Counted from the stretch's first letter, positions 26,441-37,338 are shown. The stretch is DNA of 64,000 nucleotides from Pycnococcus provasolii (GCA_938743325.2 OW568861.1:1240001-1304000), one strand, 5' to 3'. Translations and numbers: made by a program. Notes: generated by a model not told the origin, from the letters alone.

Positions 26441-27481
26441 ATGCAGCACCAGCGTTCGCACACGCACTTGGTGACCGCCGCGGGTGGCGCGATCGACCGG
26501 GACGACGTCGCCAAGCAAACGTCCGATTATGAAAAGTATCACACCACGCACGGGGGAAGCGAGGAGTCGCGCAAGCAGATGTACGCTGACATGGTCAACA
26601 AGTACTACAACCTTGCCACCTCCTTCTACGAGTACGGATGGGGAGAGTCGTTCCACTTCGCGCACCGCTGGAACGGGGAGACGCTCAACGAAAGCATCCG
26701 ACGCCACGAACACTACCTCGCGCTCAAGCTTGGACTCAACAAGGGCATGAAGTGCATGGACCTAGGGTGCGGCGTCGGGGGACCGCTGCGAGAAATCGCA
26801 TCCTTCAGCGGAGCGTCCGTCACGGGTGTCAACAACAACCAGTACCAGGTGGAGCGAGCGAGGCAGCTCACTGCAGGAAAGAGAAACGGACTCGCAGATA
26901 GGTGCGAATTCGTAAAGGCGGACTTCATGAAGCTGCCGCTCGAAGACGAGTCGTTCGACGCCGCGTACGCCATCGAGGCGACCTGCCACGCGCCGGACGC
27001 CGTCGCGTGCTACAAACAAATCTACGACAAGCTCAAGCCTGGGGCGCTGTTTGCCAACTACGAGTGGTGCCTGACGTCGAAGTACGACCCGGAGAACCCC
27101 GTGCACGCCAAGTCCAAGGCGGAGATCGAGATTGGAAACGGCCTTCCCGTCATCAGGACAACGGCGGAGTGTCTCGAAGCTATGAAAAAGGCGGGCTTCG
27201 AGATTGTCGAGGAGGAGGATCTCGTCGACACGGCGGAGGTGACTTGGTACGAGCCGCTCGCGCCGCAGATGATCTCCCTCTCCTCATTCCGCACATCCAC
27301 GCTCGGCAAGCTCATCACTCGTAACATGGTGTGGGCGCTTGAGACGCTCAAGATTGCGCCGTCAGGGACGGTTCGCGTGTCCAACTTCCTCGAGACGGCA
27401 GCTGACGGCCTCGTGGATGGAGGAAAGATGGGCATCTTCACTCCCATGTACCTGATGGTGGGACGAAAACCTCTGAAGTGA
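26441..27481 (+). CDS. SMT1: Sterol C24-methyltransferase
   Basis: A 346-residue SAM-dependent methyltransferase that should add a methyl group at C-24 of the sterol side chain (phytosterol or ergosterol pathway, endoplasmic reticulum). The sterol-binding signature YEYGWGESFHF is at ~63-73 and the SAM motif LGCGVGGP at ~108-115. The conserved IEATCHAP and a post-motif YEWC follow, with the SMT C-terminal domain in the last ~70 residues (WYEPLAP to the end). Length matches the family and no targeting extension is seen. First (SMT1) versus second (SMT2) methylation cannot be separated from sequence alone, so the symbol is tentative. Confidence 0.95.
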   Translation: MQHQRSHTHLVTAAGGAIDRDDVAKQTSDYEKYHTTHGGSEESRKQMYADMVNKYYNLATSFYEYGWGESFHFAHRWNGETLNESIRRHEHYLALKLGLNKGMKCMDLGCGVGGPLREIASFSGASVTGVNNNQYQVERARQLTAGKRNGLADRCEFVKADFMKLPLEDESFDAAYAIEATCHAPDAVACYKQIYDKLKPGALFANYEWCLTSKYDPENPVHAKSKAEIEIGNGLPVIRTTAECLEAMKKAGFEIVEEEDLVDTAEVTWYEPLAPQMISLSSFRTSTLGKLITRNMVWALETLKIAPSGTVRVSNFLETAADGLVDGGKMGIFTPMYLMVGRKPLK

Positions 27482-27642
27482 GAGATGTGTTGAAAATAAA
27501 ACGAGGTTGAGGATGTGATTTTTTTTGTGGAAAAAGGTGTGACGTTTTGTTTATGTTGATGCGTGTGGCATGTGTAGAGCGTGAAAATAAATATTCTTTA
27601 TTTTTCTTCTTCTTCTTCTTCTATACTGTAGTACTACAAAAA

Positions 27643-29227
27643 TTAGTGGTATCTTACAAGGCCGTACAATTCTTTCAGCCTGTGCGATAGGAATGGCGGT
27701 TTCCACATCCACGTATCGCAATCTGATGACTTGGCATAATGCCAACATTCACGGCGCGTCGAGTGATCGCCGGTATGCCCCCTCTCGAAAGCCTCTTTTT
27801 TCGCACGCCACACGCTCGGCGGGGTGAGCTCCGCCGGCGCCATAGCTGCGTATGCAACCGCGCGGAAGGAGTCGCGCTCGCCCACGGGCATGGCACCGGC
27901 GTGCGCCAGATCCGACCGCCACAGAATCACGTCACCAGCGCGTACGGGAACGCGCAGTGGCACCAGTCCATCGTCGCGAAGTGTGGCAATCTCGTCGTCA
28001 GTCAGGGGGAACCAGTTCGACCGACCGCGGTACGTGTTTTCCGCGATGCGAGCATGGTGTCGATGACTTCCCGGCCAGCAGAGGAAGCACCCGTCGCCAT
28101 CGTGCTGGTCGAGCAGTGCCGTCGAGCTTTGAATGTACTGCAGGCCAGTTTCAAACGAGCCTTGATCGAAGTGCTCGCCATCCGATGCGCACGGCTTGCC
28201 ACACACGTGCGTCGCACGTTTTCGGAACGGGTGGCGATTGCCCGTGGTGGGTCGCTGGAATGTGAACCCCTCCTTGCTGCAATGCAGCTCGCTTGTTCCA
28301 AAGAGCGGCGTGAAGACGCGATCGGCAAGCTTAACGCGCAGCTCTGAGAAGACCCAGCCTGCACCGTGGCTCTGGAACATGTCGCTGAATGATTTCCAGC
28401 CGGTGTGCGGCCACGGGTCGTCGTCGCCATCCTCTGCTGGATACCACGTGCTTGCGTCATCGCGGCGCACGGCGGGCGATCGCGTCGCTATGTATTCCCA
28501 GAGTCGGTCCATTTCGGCGTCGCACTCCTCCTTGGAGAGGACCGACGGCACGATGCAGTATCCATCTTCGAGAAGTTTTTGTTTCACGTGAGCCATGCAA
28601 GGACGAGACTGCTTCAGGTATGGAACGAGCGCGTCTCGACGTGGCATAGTCTGTGCCTCTATCAAGAGAGGTATGAGGTGAGTGAGCACTTGCGTCGCCC
28701 AGTCGTGCGCTTGCGGGTCTTCGGAAGCCCTCGGTCCTCCCACGTGCAGGCACTGCAGCGGGACTGGGAGATATGCGGCGGCGTCTCTTGCAGCGGCGAG
28801 CGCGTCGTTGTTGTAGGTTAGGCTGCATATGTGCTTGTGAGGCTGCTTTATGCCCTTTGCGTGCCTCACAGCGGCGAGCGTGGTTGGCGGGAGCGTCTTG
28901 CGCGTGCTTATGATGAGCGTAGCTTGTGATGCTTCGACGTTGCGTCGCGTTCTCTCCGCCGGGTCGGCGGATGCGGTGGGTGTGAAGTACGCGTGGTACG
29001 CTGCGGGAATCTGTTCGTCTTCCGCCCAGTAGTTTCGCGGACAGAAACTTCTCTTGAGGTGGAGGACGCCGTGCGACAGAGCGACTTGCATGACGGCGCG
29101 ATCCACACCCGTCTGCCCACCCGTGACGATTGCGAGGAGCTGTGACGATGGAGAGGTGGTGGTGGTGGTGGTGACTGCTGAGCCTGAGCCTGAGCCGGAG
29201 GAGTCACACGTCGGCAGCATCGTCGTC
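27643..29227 (-). CDS. Fusion: molybdenum-carrier-like (SLOG) domain plus phytanoyl-CoA-dioxygenase-like domain
   Basis: The frame runs from an ATG at 29229 and encodes 528 residues. Residues ~32-195 resemble the putative molybdenum-carrier/SLOG Rossmann family (AIVTGGQTGVDRA, then NYWAEDEQIP and TLIISTR). Residues ~205-470 look like a PhyH-type Fe(II)/2-oxoglutarate oxygenase: HFD at ~353-355 (iron ligands), LAHAG with the distal His ~443, and Arg ~456 for 2-oxoglutarate. All key residues are present, so the oxygenase could be active; its substrate is unknown. SLOG proteins bind nucleotide-related ligands, so the pair could modify or sense such a molecule, which is inference. A TTAGGG array lies ~110 bp upstream. 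Confidence 0.8.
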
Positions 29228-29229
29228 AT

Positions 29230-30325
29230 CTTCTGGCACCAAGCATCGCGAGGCGCATAAATAAAAAATAAAATAGAAATCCTTCATGCCGAAAAAACGT
29301 CCCCCCCGCAATCCAAAAAGATGGTGGAGCGATGCATGTTAGGGTTAGGGTTAGGGTTAGGGTTACCCAATCCTGCCCTGTCAGCCTGTTGTGTTGAATA
29401 GGACCCTAAGGCTAGTTGGTACCAACTACGTACGGTAAACTTTTACCATCCGTAAACGTCATCCGTAAGTCGCAAGAAGTCAAGAACTGGCTTGAGCATG
29501 ATCCATGGCCGGTAAAGGTAGAGCCGTACTGTAGAGGTGGCCGGTAGGGTACGGATAGTAGAACGAACAAGTAAGTCTTGACCACCTCCATGAACGTCAT
29601 AGGGTCTTGTTCCAGGAATCTGTTCCAGGGCTCTCGTTCTCCTTTCCCTCTTCTCGAGTTCTCGCCTTCTCGAGTTCGCGGAAGGAAGGCGTCGCCGCGG
29701 TCTGTTGAGTGTTGACCATCCCTATGAGTATGAGGCTAGGACCACCCAAGTGTACGTAAGTTAGTCTCGGTTAAGCCGGACTAACCTTAGTCCGGGGCCT
29801 GCTTGCCCGACAGAAGCCAAACAAAACATGAAAAATAATAGGTGGTGGGAGGTACGGGTCGTCCTGATTATGGGATGTGTGTTCCGCCGACCCTACGGAT
29901 GGCTTATGTGTCACTTATGTGTTCCTCCAATAAGCGTTCTGGATTCTCCATTCTCGCTCGAGTTTGATTCTGTGTGTGAACGAGATATTTAGTTTGTTTC
30001 GCCATGTTGTTTCCTACCCTAGACTCTACATTATGAAGGGTCAAGTGTCCCCCCGTGCCCTTTAAGTGACCCCAAGAAAGTGACCCCCAAGTGACCCTCA
30101 CGTACGTGCCCTCGTCGTCCTCCTCTTGGCCACTGGTCCCATTCATTCACTCACTCACTCTTCATCAAGCAAGCCATTCGAACGAAGAGCCGCCCATTAT
30201 TCAACGCATTCGTTCTTCGTGCCGGAATCCATCCAACAGGTCTTGCCTGCCAGACTGCGGCCCTTAAGTTACGGCCTTACTTTACTCACGTGAACAACCT
30301 GCTGCTGTGTGGTGTGCCGACGGTG
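29230..30325. other. Intergenic region between divergent genes
   Basis: About 1.1 kb. It contains a TTAGGG array at 29339-29365, GGTAAAC/GGTAAAGGTA-type short motifs near 29435 and 29508, and a small tandem of AAGTGACCCC near 30060-30100. A minus-strand frame of 80 residues (29904-30146) has no domain support and I do not call it a gene. Confidence 0.5.
29339..29365 (+). repeat. Interstitial TTAGGG array
   Basis: Four to five perfect TTAGGG hexamers about 110 bp upstream of the minus-strand fusion gene start at 29229, reading CCCTAA on that gene's strand. Confidence 0.9.
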
Positions 30326-32059
30326 ATGATGACATCGATACCGCACTTTCGCTCTCTACGCTCTTTGCACTTTATTCAGTGTGTCATGGTGGTGGCTCTT
30401 TTTCAAGTGGAGTTTGTTCTTGAAGCACGTGCTCAGCAAGCCGGATGCGCGAAGGTTTGTTGGGCTGGGTGCTACTCACGCTTCAATGCTTCGTATGGAT
30501 ATGATCTGAAGTGGAAAAACAGGCCGTTCATAGGACCGACGTCCATGTTCAAAACAGACGAAGGATATGAAAATATTGTTGAACTTGGACGCGTCACTTC
30601 CTGCTCTCTTGACTCGACAACCACCTCCAAGAATAACCCGACGTCCTTGACGTTGAAGAAAATGTTGCAGAACGGTGGAGACGTCTTCCTCGATGACTAC
30701 TACGAAAATGACGAGCAGTGCCCGTCGGACTCGGTCTTCGTGAGTGCAGCAATACAAGACTATCGTTGTTATAAGACACTTGCAAGTGGGTGGGATTCCA
30801 CTCGTTCGATAGCCGAGAACTATTATAGTTCTGAGCACACCTTAAAATTGCTCGGAGGTGAAGAAAACGTCGTTGGGTGGCTCTTCTACAGCGATGCGAA
30901 CTGCGACGCACCAGTCGGCTTGAACGCGCCTGGTTACCCAGACCGTGATTGGAATTTCCAATACATGGACCAACCAATCGAGGAATGTGTGAGACACTTT
31001 TCTCCGGCTACTTATTCGAAGATCACATGTGATGCCGATGGAAACGTGGTGAGAAAACTTTACAAATACATTCCAAGCCAAGATACCGATTATGGTTCGT
31101 CCGTTCCGGCGAATGCGTGCTCAGAAGCCAACTTTTGGTATGCAGCAAAGGGAGATCGTAGCTTCGTATGGAACATCCTCCGCGACAAGAGCAGTAAATA
31201 TCAATATGAAGATGATCAACCTGAATATAAAGAGATGTATTCTTCTGTACCAAAGGGCTCTACGAAGGACTTTACGAGCATGCTACACTCGACGATGTAC
31301 TTAAAGCCTAACAAGTGCCAAGCAGTGGCATACCATCCTGTATGGGAATCGTCTGCGAAGACCGTCTATGGCAAAATGATCTGCTCGCCGCCCCCACCCT
31401 CACCGCCGACATCGATACCAGACATACCAGATATACCAGATATACCAGATATACCAGAGATACCAGACATCGATATACCGTACAGGTACTCCACAGGCTC
31501 GTGGGGGTCGTGCTCAGAATCTTGCGGAGAAGGCACGCAAACACGCTCGGTCACCTGCCAACGCTTGGGCGAGAGTGCATCGGACTCGTCCTGCTTGTTG
31601 TTTGGCACGAAGCCGTCGACATCTCAGTCTTGCAACACCTACGGTAGTAGTGATTGCAAATACTGCGATGTATCGGGCAGCACCCGCGACGACGTGGACG
31701 GACGGTACTACAAGTACGGAAGCCGGACGTGTGGTGGAGGCAAGCCAGTTTACTACAAGAAAAATAACGGAGAAAGGGTCCTGTACTTGAGCACGAAGAC
31801 GCAATGGACGATTGGCAATAAAACGGCTATGGAGACTTGTGAATCTTCTATCGGATACGCTTATTCTTTTAGTGGAACAGCAGACTACCCGCACTCGACG
31901 GGCTTGAAGTGGAAAATTTATCACGATCCTTCATGGCTTGAAAACAGCAACATTCGCATCAGCTGCCCAGGCGATGCCCCACCTAAGACATCACGGGCTT
32001 GGCAGCACACTTTTCTTGGTACGCTGTTTGCCATAGCTGCACTCGCGGTCGTGGGTTAA
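30326..32059 (+). CDS. Secreted/surface protein with a thrombospondin type-1 domain
   Basis: From the first ATG the product has 577 residues; the open frame starts at a GTG 12 codons earlier. An N-terminal hydrophobic segment (~18-40, ending LEARA) looks like a signal peptide. A large Cys- and Tyr-rich ectodomain of no known family follows, then a PDIPDIPDI repeat (31425-31480) as a stiff linker. A TSP1 domain at ~388-440 follows (GSWGSCSESCGEGTQTR, then VTCQ), and after a second Cys-rich stretch a C-terminal hydrophobic tail (FLGTLFAIAALAVVG) with no cytoplasmic residues. That tail suggests a GPI-anchored protein. TSP1 domains usually bind glycans or matrix; the ligand is unknown. Confidence 0.8.
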   Translation: MMTSIPHFRSLRSLHFIQCVMVVALFQVEFVLEARAQQAGCAKVCWAGCYSRFNASYGYDLKWKNRPFIGPTSMFKTDEGYENIVELGRVTSCSLDSTTTSKNNPTSLTLKKMLQNGGDVFLDDYYENDEQCPSDSVFVSAAIQDYRCYKTLASGWDSTRSIAENYYSSEHTLKLLGGEENVVGWLFYSDANCDAPVGLNAPGYPDRDWNFQYMDQPIEECVRHFSPATYSKITCDADGNVVRKLYKYIPSQDTDYGSSVPANACSEANFWYAAKGDRSFVWNILRDKSSKYQYEDDQPEYKEMYSSVPKGSTKDFTSMLHSTMYLKPNKCQAVAYHPVWESSAKTVYGKMICSPPPPSPPTSIPDIPDIPDIPDIPEIPDIDIPYRYSTGSWGSCSESCGEGTQTRSVTCQRLGESASDSSCLLFGTKPSTSQSCNTYGSSDCKYCDVSGSTRDDVDGRYYKYGSRTCGGGKPVYYKKNNGERVLYLSTKTQWTIGNKTAMETCESSIGYAYSFSGTADYPHSTGLKWKIYHDPSWLENSNIRISCPGDAPPKTSRAWQHTFLGTLFAIAALAVVG

Positions 32060-33255
32060 TAATTCAAGAAGAATGGGTACCGCGGAACAATTACTACTCA
32101 TCATTTTTTGATGATGGTAGTTTGGGACGGAGCAACAATCACTTTTGTTTTTATTTTCGGTTATTTTTCGGTTTCTGGGTTTTAGTTTTGGTTTACGATT
32201 GAAAATTTGTAACTTTGCAGTTCGCAACCGAAAGTTTCAACGCCGAACTAATCTTAATCGCCCCTGAAGTTTTTGCGTTGGTAAATCAATTTCGCAGTCG
32301 TCGCAACAATCGTGGTTCACATCGTTTGCGAGTAACTTTGGGTCATTATTGTCAAACGTGTCTTCGTTGCCCCATACATACATACGAAATCGCGCTGCGT
32401 GTGTCGTAGTTCACTTATTACACCCACACTTGTTACACCTTGTAATGATGGCGGAGGAGATGCAAACTTGCAAAGAGGTAAGTGCCTTTTCTTCACGAGT
32501 GCCATGAAATTCAATTCAACGGCCTCGTGGAATTCAGGAGGGACAGAGGGATCGCCGGAGAGGTACTACGAATTACGATAGATAGCGGTTCAAGTTGTCC
32601 GTTGTACGAGGTGGTCACTCAAATGAAGCCGGCCCTCGAGCAACCTTGTGTGCGCAAAGGAAGGGCGGAGTGGAGATGCCAGGCAGCAGGCGGAGATGCA
32701 AGGCGGAGACGAAAAGGAAAAGGCGGAGATGCAAGGTGGAAATACCTCACTAAACCTTTCATAAACTAAGGGAGATGCCAGGTGGAGATGCCCATGATGA
32801 AACCCACAAGTGTTGACCAGCAGGAGTGGTACTGTACCAGTCTGCCAATGCAAGGACAAGGTGAGGAAATTCCACAATTGTGGGAGGTTGTTGTATATGG
32901 GTGTCATAGTTAGTCTAAGAACGGTGCATCCGACGACTGCACGAGCCTCCTCCCTCCTCCCTTGCCATTGATCTCTGGGCAAGCAAGCAGAATTCATCAG
33001 AAGGGCAAGCAGAAGGTCCCCGGATCCCGTCGTTGCCACAGGTGGTTCTTACTTACGGGTAGGCTGTTCTGTTCTGTGCACAGCACTTATGCCGAACGCT
33101 TATGCAGTACGGTACGACCCCATCCATGTGTCAGTTGCGGGTTCCCCTGTACTTGCCACCTTCCAACCAAAAGTCACTTCCTTCTTCTGAAGCACTTGAC
33201 ATAAACTTTACCTAGTTAGTTTCTACGGTCTTAAGGTTAACTTACTTCTTACTTG
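32060..33255. other. Intergenic region with degenerate GGCGGAGATGCAAGG repeats
   Basis: This 1.2-kb stretch holds no supported gene. Around 32660-32790 a GGCGGAGATGCAAGG-like unit occurs about five times with varied spacing and mutations. The rest is AT-richer and unremarkable. A GGTACTACGAATTACGATAG patch at 32561-32580 resembles one near 860-873 at the left end of the window. Confidence 0.5.
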
Positions 33256-35049
33256 ATGATGATGACGGCCAGCAGGGTTATTATTAGTACTAGCAATCCG
33301 ACGACGATGACGATGACGTTGAAGAAGAAAAAAGGGAGATGGTGTGCGTCCGACTCCGTAGTGATGATGATGATGACGGCGATGATGACGCTTGCGCTCA
33401 CAAACTTCGCTACCGTCGTTCGTGCGCAAGGTGGTGGAGGAGGAATGGCGTTTCAACAAGTGCAGAAAGTGTTCGCATCCGATGACGAGTCTGGTGACAA
33501 CTTCGGCCACGCATTGCAAGTGTCGCAGGATGGCTTGACGATGGTCGTCGGGGCTCACAGTGAGTCTACGGGCGGTTCCTGGGCAGGAGCTGCGTACGTG
33601 TTCACCCGCGGCGTGCCATCCGGAAACTGGACGGAAGTCGTGAAGCTGCAGGCGAGCGATAAGCGCCACAACGACTACTTCGGCGAGTCGGTATCGACGT
33701 CGGCGGACGGAAGCACGGTAGTCGTAGGGGCAAGCGGTGAGGATACGGGAGGTTCTAGTGCAGGAGCTGCGTACGTGTTCACGCGCGGCGGCGGTGCTGG
33801 CGGCGGCACAAATTACACGGAAGTCGCGAAGCTGCAGGCGAGCGATAAGCAGGCGGGCGACCTCTTCGGCGCCTCGGTATCGACGTCGGCGGACGGAAGC
33901 ACGGTAGTCGTCGCGGCAAGCGGTGAGGATACGGGAGGTTCCAGAGCAGGAGCTACGTACGTATTCACGCGCGGCGGCGGTGGCGGCAGCAGCATCAATT
34001 ACACGGAAGTCGCGAAGCTGCAGGCGAGCGATAAGCAGGCGAACGACTTCTTCGGCAGCTCGGTATCGACGTCGGCGGACGGAAGCACGGTAGTCGTCGC
34101 GGCAAGCGGTGAGTCTACGGGCGGGACCCATGCAGGAGCTGCGTACGTGTTCACGCGCGGCGGCGGTACTGGCGGCTCCAGCTACACGGAAGTCGCGAAG
34201 CTGCAGGCGAGCGATAAGCAGGCGAACGACTACTTCGGCTGGTCGGTATCGACGTCGGCGGACGGAAGCACGGTAGTCGTCGGGGCTCGCTGGGAGTCTA
34301 CGGGCGGTCAATTTGCAGGAGCTGCGTACGTGTTCACGCGCGGCGTGCCATCCGGAAACTGGACGGAAGTCGTGAAGCTGCAGGCGAGCGATAAGCAGGC
34401 TTACGACTACTTCGGCGAGTCGGTATCGACGTCGGCGGACGGAAGCACGGTAGTCGTAGGGGTAAGCGGTGAGTCTACGGGCGGTCGATATGCAGGAGCT
34501 GCGTACGTGTTCACGCGCCGCGGCGGTGCTGGCAGCGGCAGCTACACGGAAGTCGCGAAGCTGCAGGCGGGCGATAAGCAGGCTTACGACTACTTCGGCA
34601 GGTCGGTATCGATCTCCGGTGACGGACGAACGATCGCCGCCGGCGCAAATGGAGGCGATGGATATGCCGCGGGAGCATCGATGCTTGAGGGACTTGATCC
34701 GAATTCCGAGGAGTACAAGGAGATGAGCGAAATGCTGAATGCCACAGGCATGCTGGCCGTTCCGACCAAAGCGCCACCTTCGAGCAGTGACAATCCGGGA
34801 ACCAAGGCGAGGGACTCAGGTGCGGCGTACATTTTCGCTGCGCCACCGCTACCGACGACGACTACGACTACGACAACAACTTCACCGCCACGTTTTCCGC
34901 CTGTGCCACCTCTTGGAGAACTCCCGGATCCTCCTCCGTCAGGAGCCTTTCCACCAGGTGTTCCAAGCAACGCGCCTACGTTAACAGGCTTGTCTGTCGC
35001 CATCGGCATTTCGACGCTGCTTGTTTGCTACAATTTTGCCTCGTCTTAG
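33256..35049 (+). CDS. Seven-bladed FG-GAP beta-propeller surface protein
   Basis: The ATG start gives 597 residues. After a hydrophobic segment (~33-58) consistent with a signal peptide there are seven tandem ~60-residue FG-GAP-type blades (KLQASDK, FG.SVSTSADGSTVVVGA, GAAYVFTRG). Blades 2-6 are nearly identical in DNA with a 177-186-bp period, while the first and last differ. A Thr/Pro-rich stalk and a C-terminal hydrophobic tail (LSVAIGISTLLVC) suggest a GPI or membrane anchor. Seven blades would close one complete propeller, as in integrin-alpha-like adhesion folds. A role at the cell surface is inference. The minus strand is also open across the repeats (33223-34311), a by-product. Confidence 0.85.
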   Translation: MMMTASRVIISTSNPTTMTMTLKKKKGRWCASDSVVMMMMTAMMTLALTNFATVVRAQGGGGGMAFQQVQKVFASDDESGDNFGHALQVSQDGLTMVVGAHSESTGGSWAGAAYVFTRGVPSGNWTEVVKLQASDKRHNDYFGESVSTSADGSTVVVGASGEDTGGSSAGAAYVFTRGGGAGGGTNYTEVAKLQASDKQAGDLFGASVSTSADGSTVVVAASGEDTGGSRAGATYVFTRGGGGGSSINYTEVAKLQASDKQANDFFGSSVSTSADGSTVVVAASGESTGGTHAGAAYVFTRGGGTGGSSYTEVAKLQASDKQANDYFGWSVSTSADGSTVVVGARWESTGGQFAGAAYVFTRGVPSGNWTEVVKLQASDKQAYDYFGESVSTSADGSTVVVGVSGESTGGRYAGAAYVFTRRGGAGSGSYTEVAKLQAGDKQAYDYFGRSVSISGDGRTIAAGANGGDGYAAGASMLEGLDPNSEEYKEMSEMLNATGMLAVPTKAPPSSSDNPGTKARDSGAAYIFAAPPLPTTTTTTTTTSPPRFPPVPPLGELPDPPPSGAFPPGVPSNAPTLTGLSVAIGISTLLVCYNFASS

Positions 35050-35183
35050 AGAGTGCATATGTGCGGGATGCGGATAATTATCATGGGAGGGGGACATCAC
35101 AATTCACATAAGGAGACTTTTCTGCTACGGTTACAAAGTAAACATACCATGGTGTTCGTTAGGGCTCACCCTTACTAACGTCG

Positions 35184-36983
35184 TCACGCGGCGTCGCTCC
35201 TCCGCCTCAGCCGTGCCGCGAACGCGCCATCCATCCCAGTCTGCGGGGGCCACGATCGAAAGACGCAATTCTCGACGCCAGGGACGGGGTGAAGGGTTTC
35301 GATGGGAGCGCCATTCGTTATGCCACTTGGCACGGGCTCGAGGTGAAACTCGCCGTTGCTGCGCTCGACGAATGACGCGCAGCGCTCCTCATTCTCGTCC
35401 GGCTCGAGGGAACACGTGCTGTAAACCAGCAACCCGCCAGGTCGCACGTGCCGCGCTGCGGCGTCAAGGAGAGCATCCTGCAAGTAGGCAAGATCGCCTT
35501 CGACGTCGTCCTCGACACGACGCCAGCGCATGTCCGCGCGGCGGTGGAGAACGCCGGTGCCAGAGCAAGGCGCGTCGAGGAGCACCTTGTCAAACTGGCC
35601 AACTGGCTTTTCGCCGGACACCGTTCCATCCCACTCCGTGAGATCCACCGCACGGCTTTGGAAGTGCGGTGCGTCGTAGCCAAGTGCACGCGTCACTTTT
35701 GTCAGAGCTTTCAGTCTTTTTGACGAACGATCGAGCGCAACGAGCAATCCCGAGCCATTAAGGCGATTCAGCGCGAAGAGCGTCTTGCCGCCAGGTGCCG
35801 CGCACGCGTCGAGAATGCGCTCCCCAGGCTGCGGATCGAGTGCCGCCGCCACCACGAGCGCCTGCGCCTCGTCTTGCACGCTGAAGACGACGTCGTCGTC
35901 GGTGCGTCGTCCATGATTCATCCCAATGATTCCCGACCGCACGAGTGCCTGAAGGTTGTCCGTGACGCGCACAAATTCGCCAGGCAGCACGCGACTTGGC
36001 TCAGTCTGCACACCGAGCGACTCGCACGTCTCCGCGAGCGACGCCATTGCACGCGCGGTTGCATCGGCAGAGTTTTGCTGCGTTTCGCCAGCAAAGCGCA
36101 GCGACGGCCGCACCGAGTGGTGCGTTGGCGGCTCGTTGAAGTACTCCATGAGCTCGACGGTGGCACGTTCGCCGTACCGTTTCGTCCACCTGCGCACGAG
36201 CCACGTGGGGTGGCTGTACAGGATGGAGAGCGCGTTGACCTGTTCCGCCGAGTTCGCCTCACCAGAGGGTGGGATGGGAAGCGTGCCGTCGTGCGTCGCG
36301 ACGGCGACGGCTCGCAGGAGGTAGTTTGCAAGTCCGCCGGCGTTGCGGTTGACATTTTTCTTGGTGAGCTCGACGTACTCGTTGACGACGTGAGGTGGCT
36401 GGTTGAGCTTGACGAGTTCGAAGACGCCCATGCGAAGCACTGACAGCATGACTGGGTCCATGTCCCCTGGTTGGTTTTTGTTCTTTTTTCCTTTGTCGCG
36501 CGACTTGCTTCCGGAGTAGTACGCGAGAACGACAAAGTCGAGGTATCTTCTCCATCGCGTGACGCCAGAGACGAGGTTGGTGACGAACGCTTCGTCGCGG
36601 GGAGTTAATGATGATGATGATGAGGATGTGAGATGTTTTTGTCTGGATGGTGAAGGTGCAGCACGGTTGACGTACGCGCCTTCGTTTTCGACGCGGTGCA
36701 GTCGTTGGAGCGCCTCCTGCCGGGCGGATAAGGAGGAGGAGGTGGATGAGGTGGATGAGGAGGAGGAGGTGGATGAGGATGAGCGGCAGACAGGGAAAGA
36801 GTTAATCCTCCTAAGAATACTAGTGCCGTACTGTACTTGAGAGGGAAGGCAGAAACAACAACTTCTCTTATAGGCGTAGTACACGCTGCGCATGCGTGTT
36901 GTCGCCGACGCCGCCGCCATGACGCTCGCGAGGTGCAGAGAAGAAGAGAGTGTGTGAGAGGAACTTACGATAGGGAGAGGCAT
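35184..36983 (-). CDS. RsmB/NSUN-family rRNA m5C methyltransferase, probably organellar
   Basis: A 599-residue protein that should methylate a cytosine (C5) in small-subunit rRNA, as bacterial RsmB does at C967. The first ~85 residues are Ser/Arg-rich with few acidic residues and look like an organelle transit peptide. A NusB-like domain spans ~125-225. The SAM fold carries motif I DACAAPGGKT at ~392-401, the motif IV catalytic region DAPCSGTG (~470-477) and motif VI STCSLEPDENE (~522-532) with the second catalytic Cys. All active-site residues are present. A CCCTAA array starts 3 bp upstream of the ATG. Confidence 0.93.
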   Translation of the reverse strand: MPLPIVSSSHTLSSSLHLASVMAAASATTRMRSVYYAYKRSCCFCLPSQVQYGTSILRRINSFPVCRSSSSTSSSSSTSSTSSSLSARQEALQRLHRVENEGAYVNRAAPSPSRQKHLTSSSSSSLTPRDEAFVTNLVSGVTRWRRYLDFVVLAYYSGSKSRDKGKKNKNQPGDMDPVMLSVLRMGVFELVKLNQPPHVVNEYVELTKKNVNRNAGGLANYLLRAVAVATHDGTLPIPPSGEANSAEQVNALSILYSHPTWLVRRWTKRYGERATVELMEYFNEPPTHHSVRPSLRFAGETQQNSADATARAMASLAETCESLGVQTEPSRVLPGEFVRVTDNLQALVRSGIIGMNHGRRTDDDVVFSVQDEAQALVVAAALDPQPGERILDACAAPGGKTLFALNRLNGSGLLVALDRSSKRLKALTKVTRALGYDAPHFQSRAVDLTEWDGTVSGEKPVGQFDKVLLDAPCSGTGVLHRRADMRWRRVEDDVEGDLAYLQDALLDAAARHVRPGGLLVYSTCSLEPDENEERCASFVERSNGEFHLEPVPSGITNGAPIETLHPVPGVENCVFRSWPPQTGMDGAFAARLRRRSDAA

Positions 36984-36985
36984 AG

Positions 36986-37022
36986 CCCTAACCCTAACCC
37001 TAACCCTGTAACCCTAACCCTA
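36986..37022 (-). repeat. Interstitial CCCTAA array next to a start codon
   Basis: Six hexamers with one interruption (CCCTGTAACCC). The array begins 3 bp upstream of the rRNA methyltransferase ATG, so it must lie in that gene's leader or core promoter. It reads TTAGGG on the gene's strand. Confidence 0.9.
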
Positions 37023-37338
37023 ATGGTTCTTGGTTGTTTCTTGGTTGATTCTCACACCAAAGCAGCGGATGAAGCTGTACGTCTACCGGTACTTGCTAAA
37101 GCCGATGCTTCACTACACCTCCGTGCACGCGTTCTGTGGCGGTGCCTTAGGAGAGGTACTCTGCACCTCACGAGCGATTGAGGGAAGGACGACAACCAGA
37201 AAGAGTAACTTAAATTTATTTTTTTCCAAAAGAAAAGAAAAGATAAAATATATATCTTTGTTACATACATGTAGAAAGAAAGACAAATAGGCGCAACCAG
37301 AAGAAGAAGAAGAAGAAGAAGCCCATGAAAAGTACATC

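Noticed and set aside
33223-34311. 362-codon minus-strand frame
   Set aside because: It is antisense to the FG-GAP blades and open because of the repeated unit; it has no domain.
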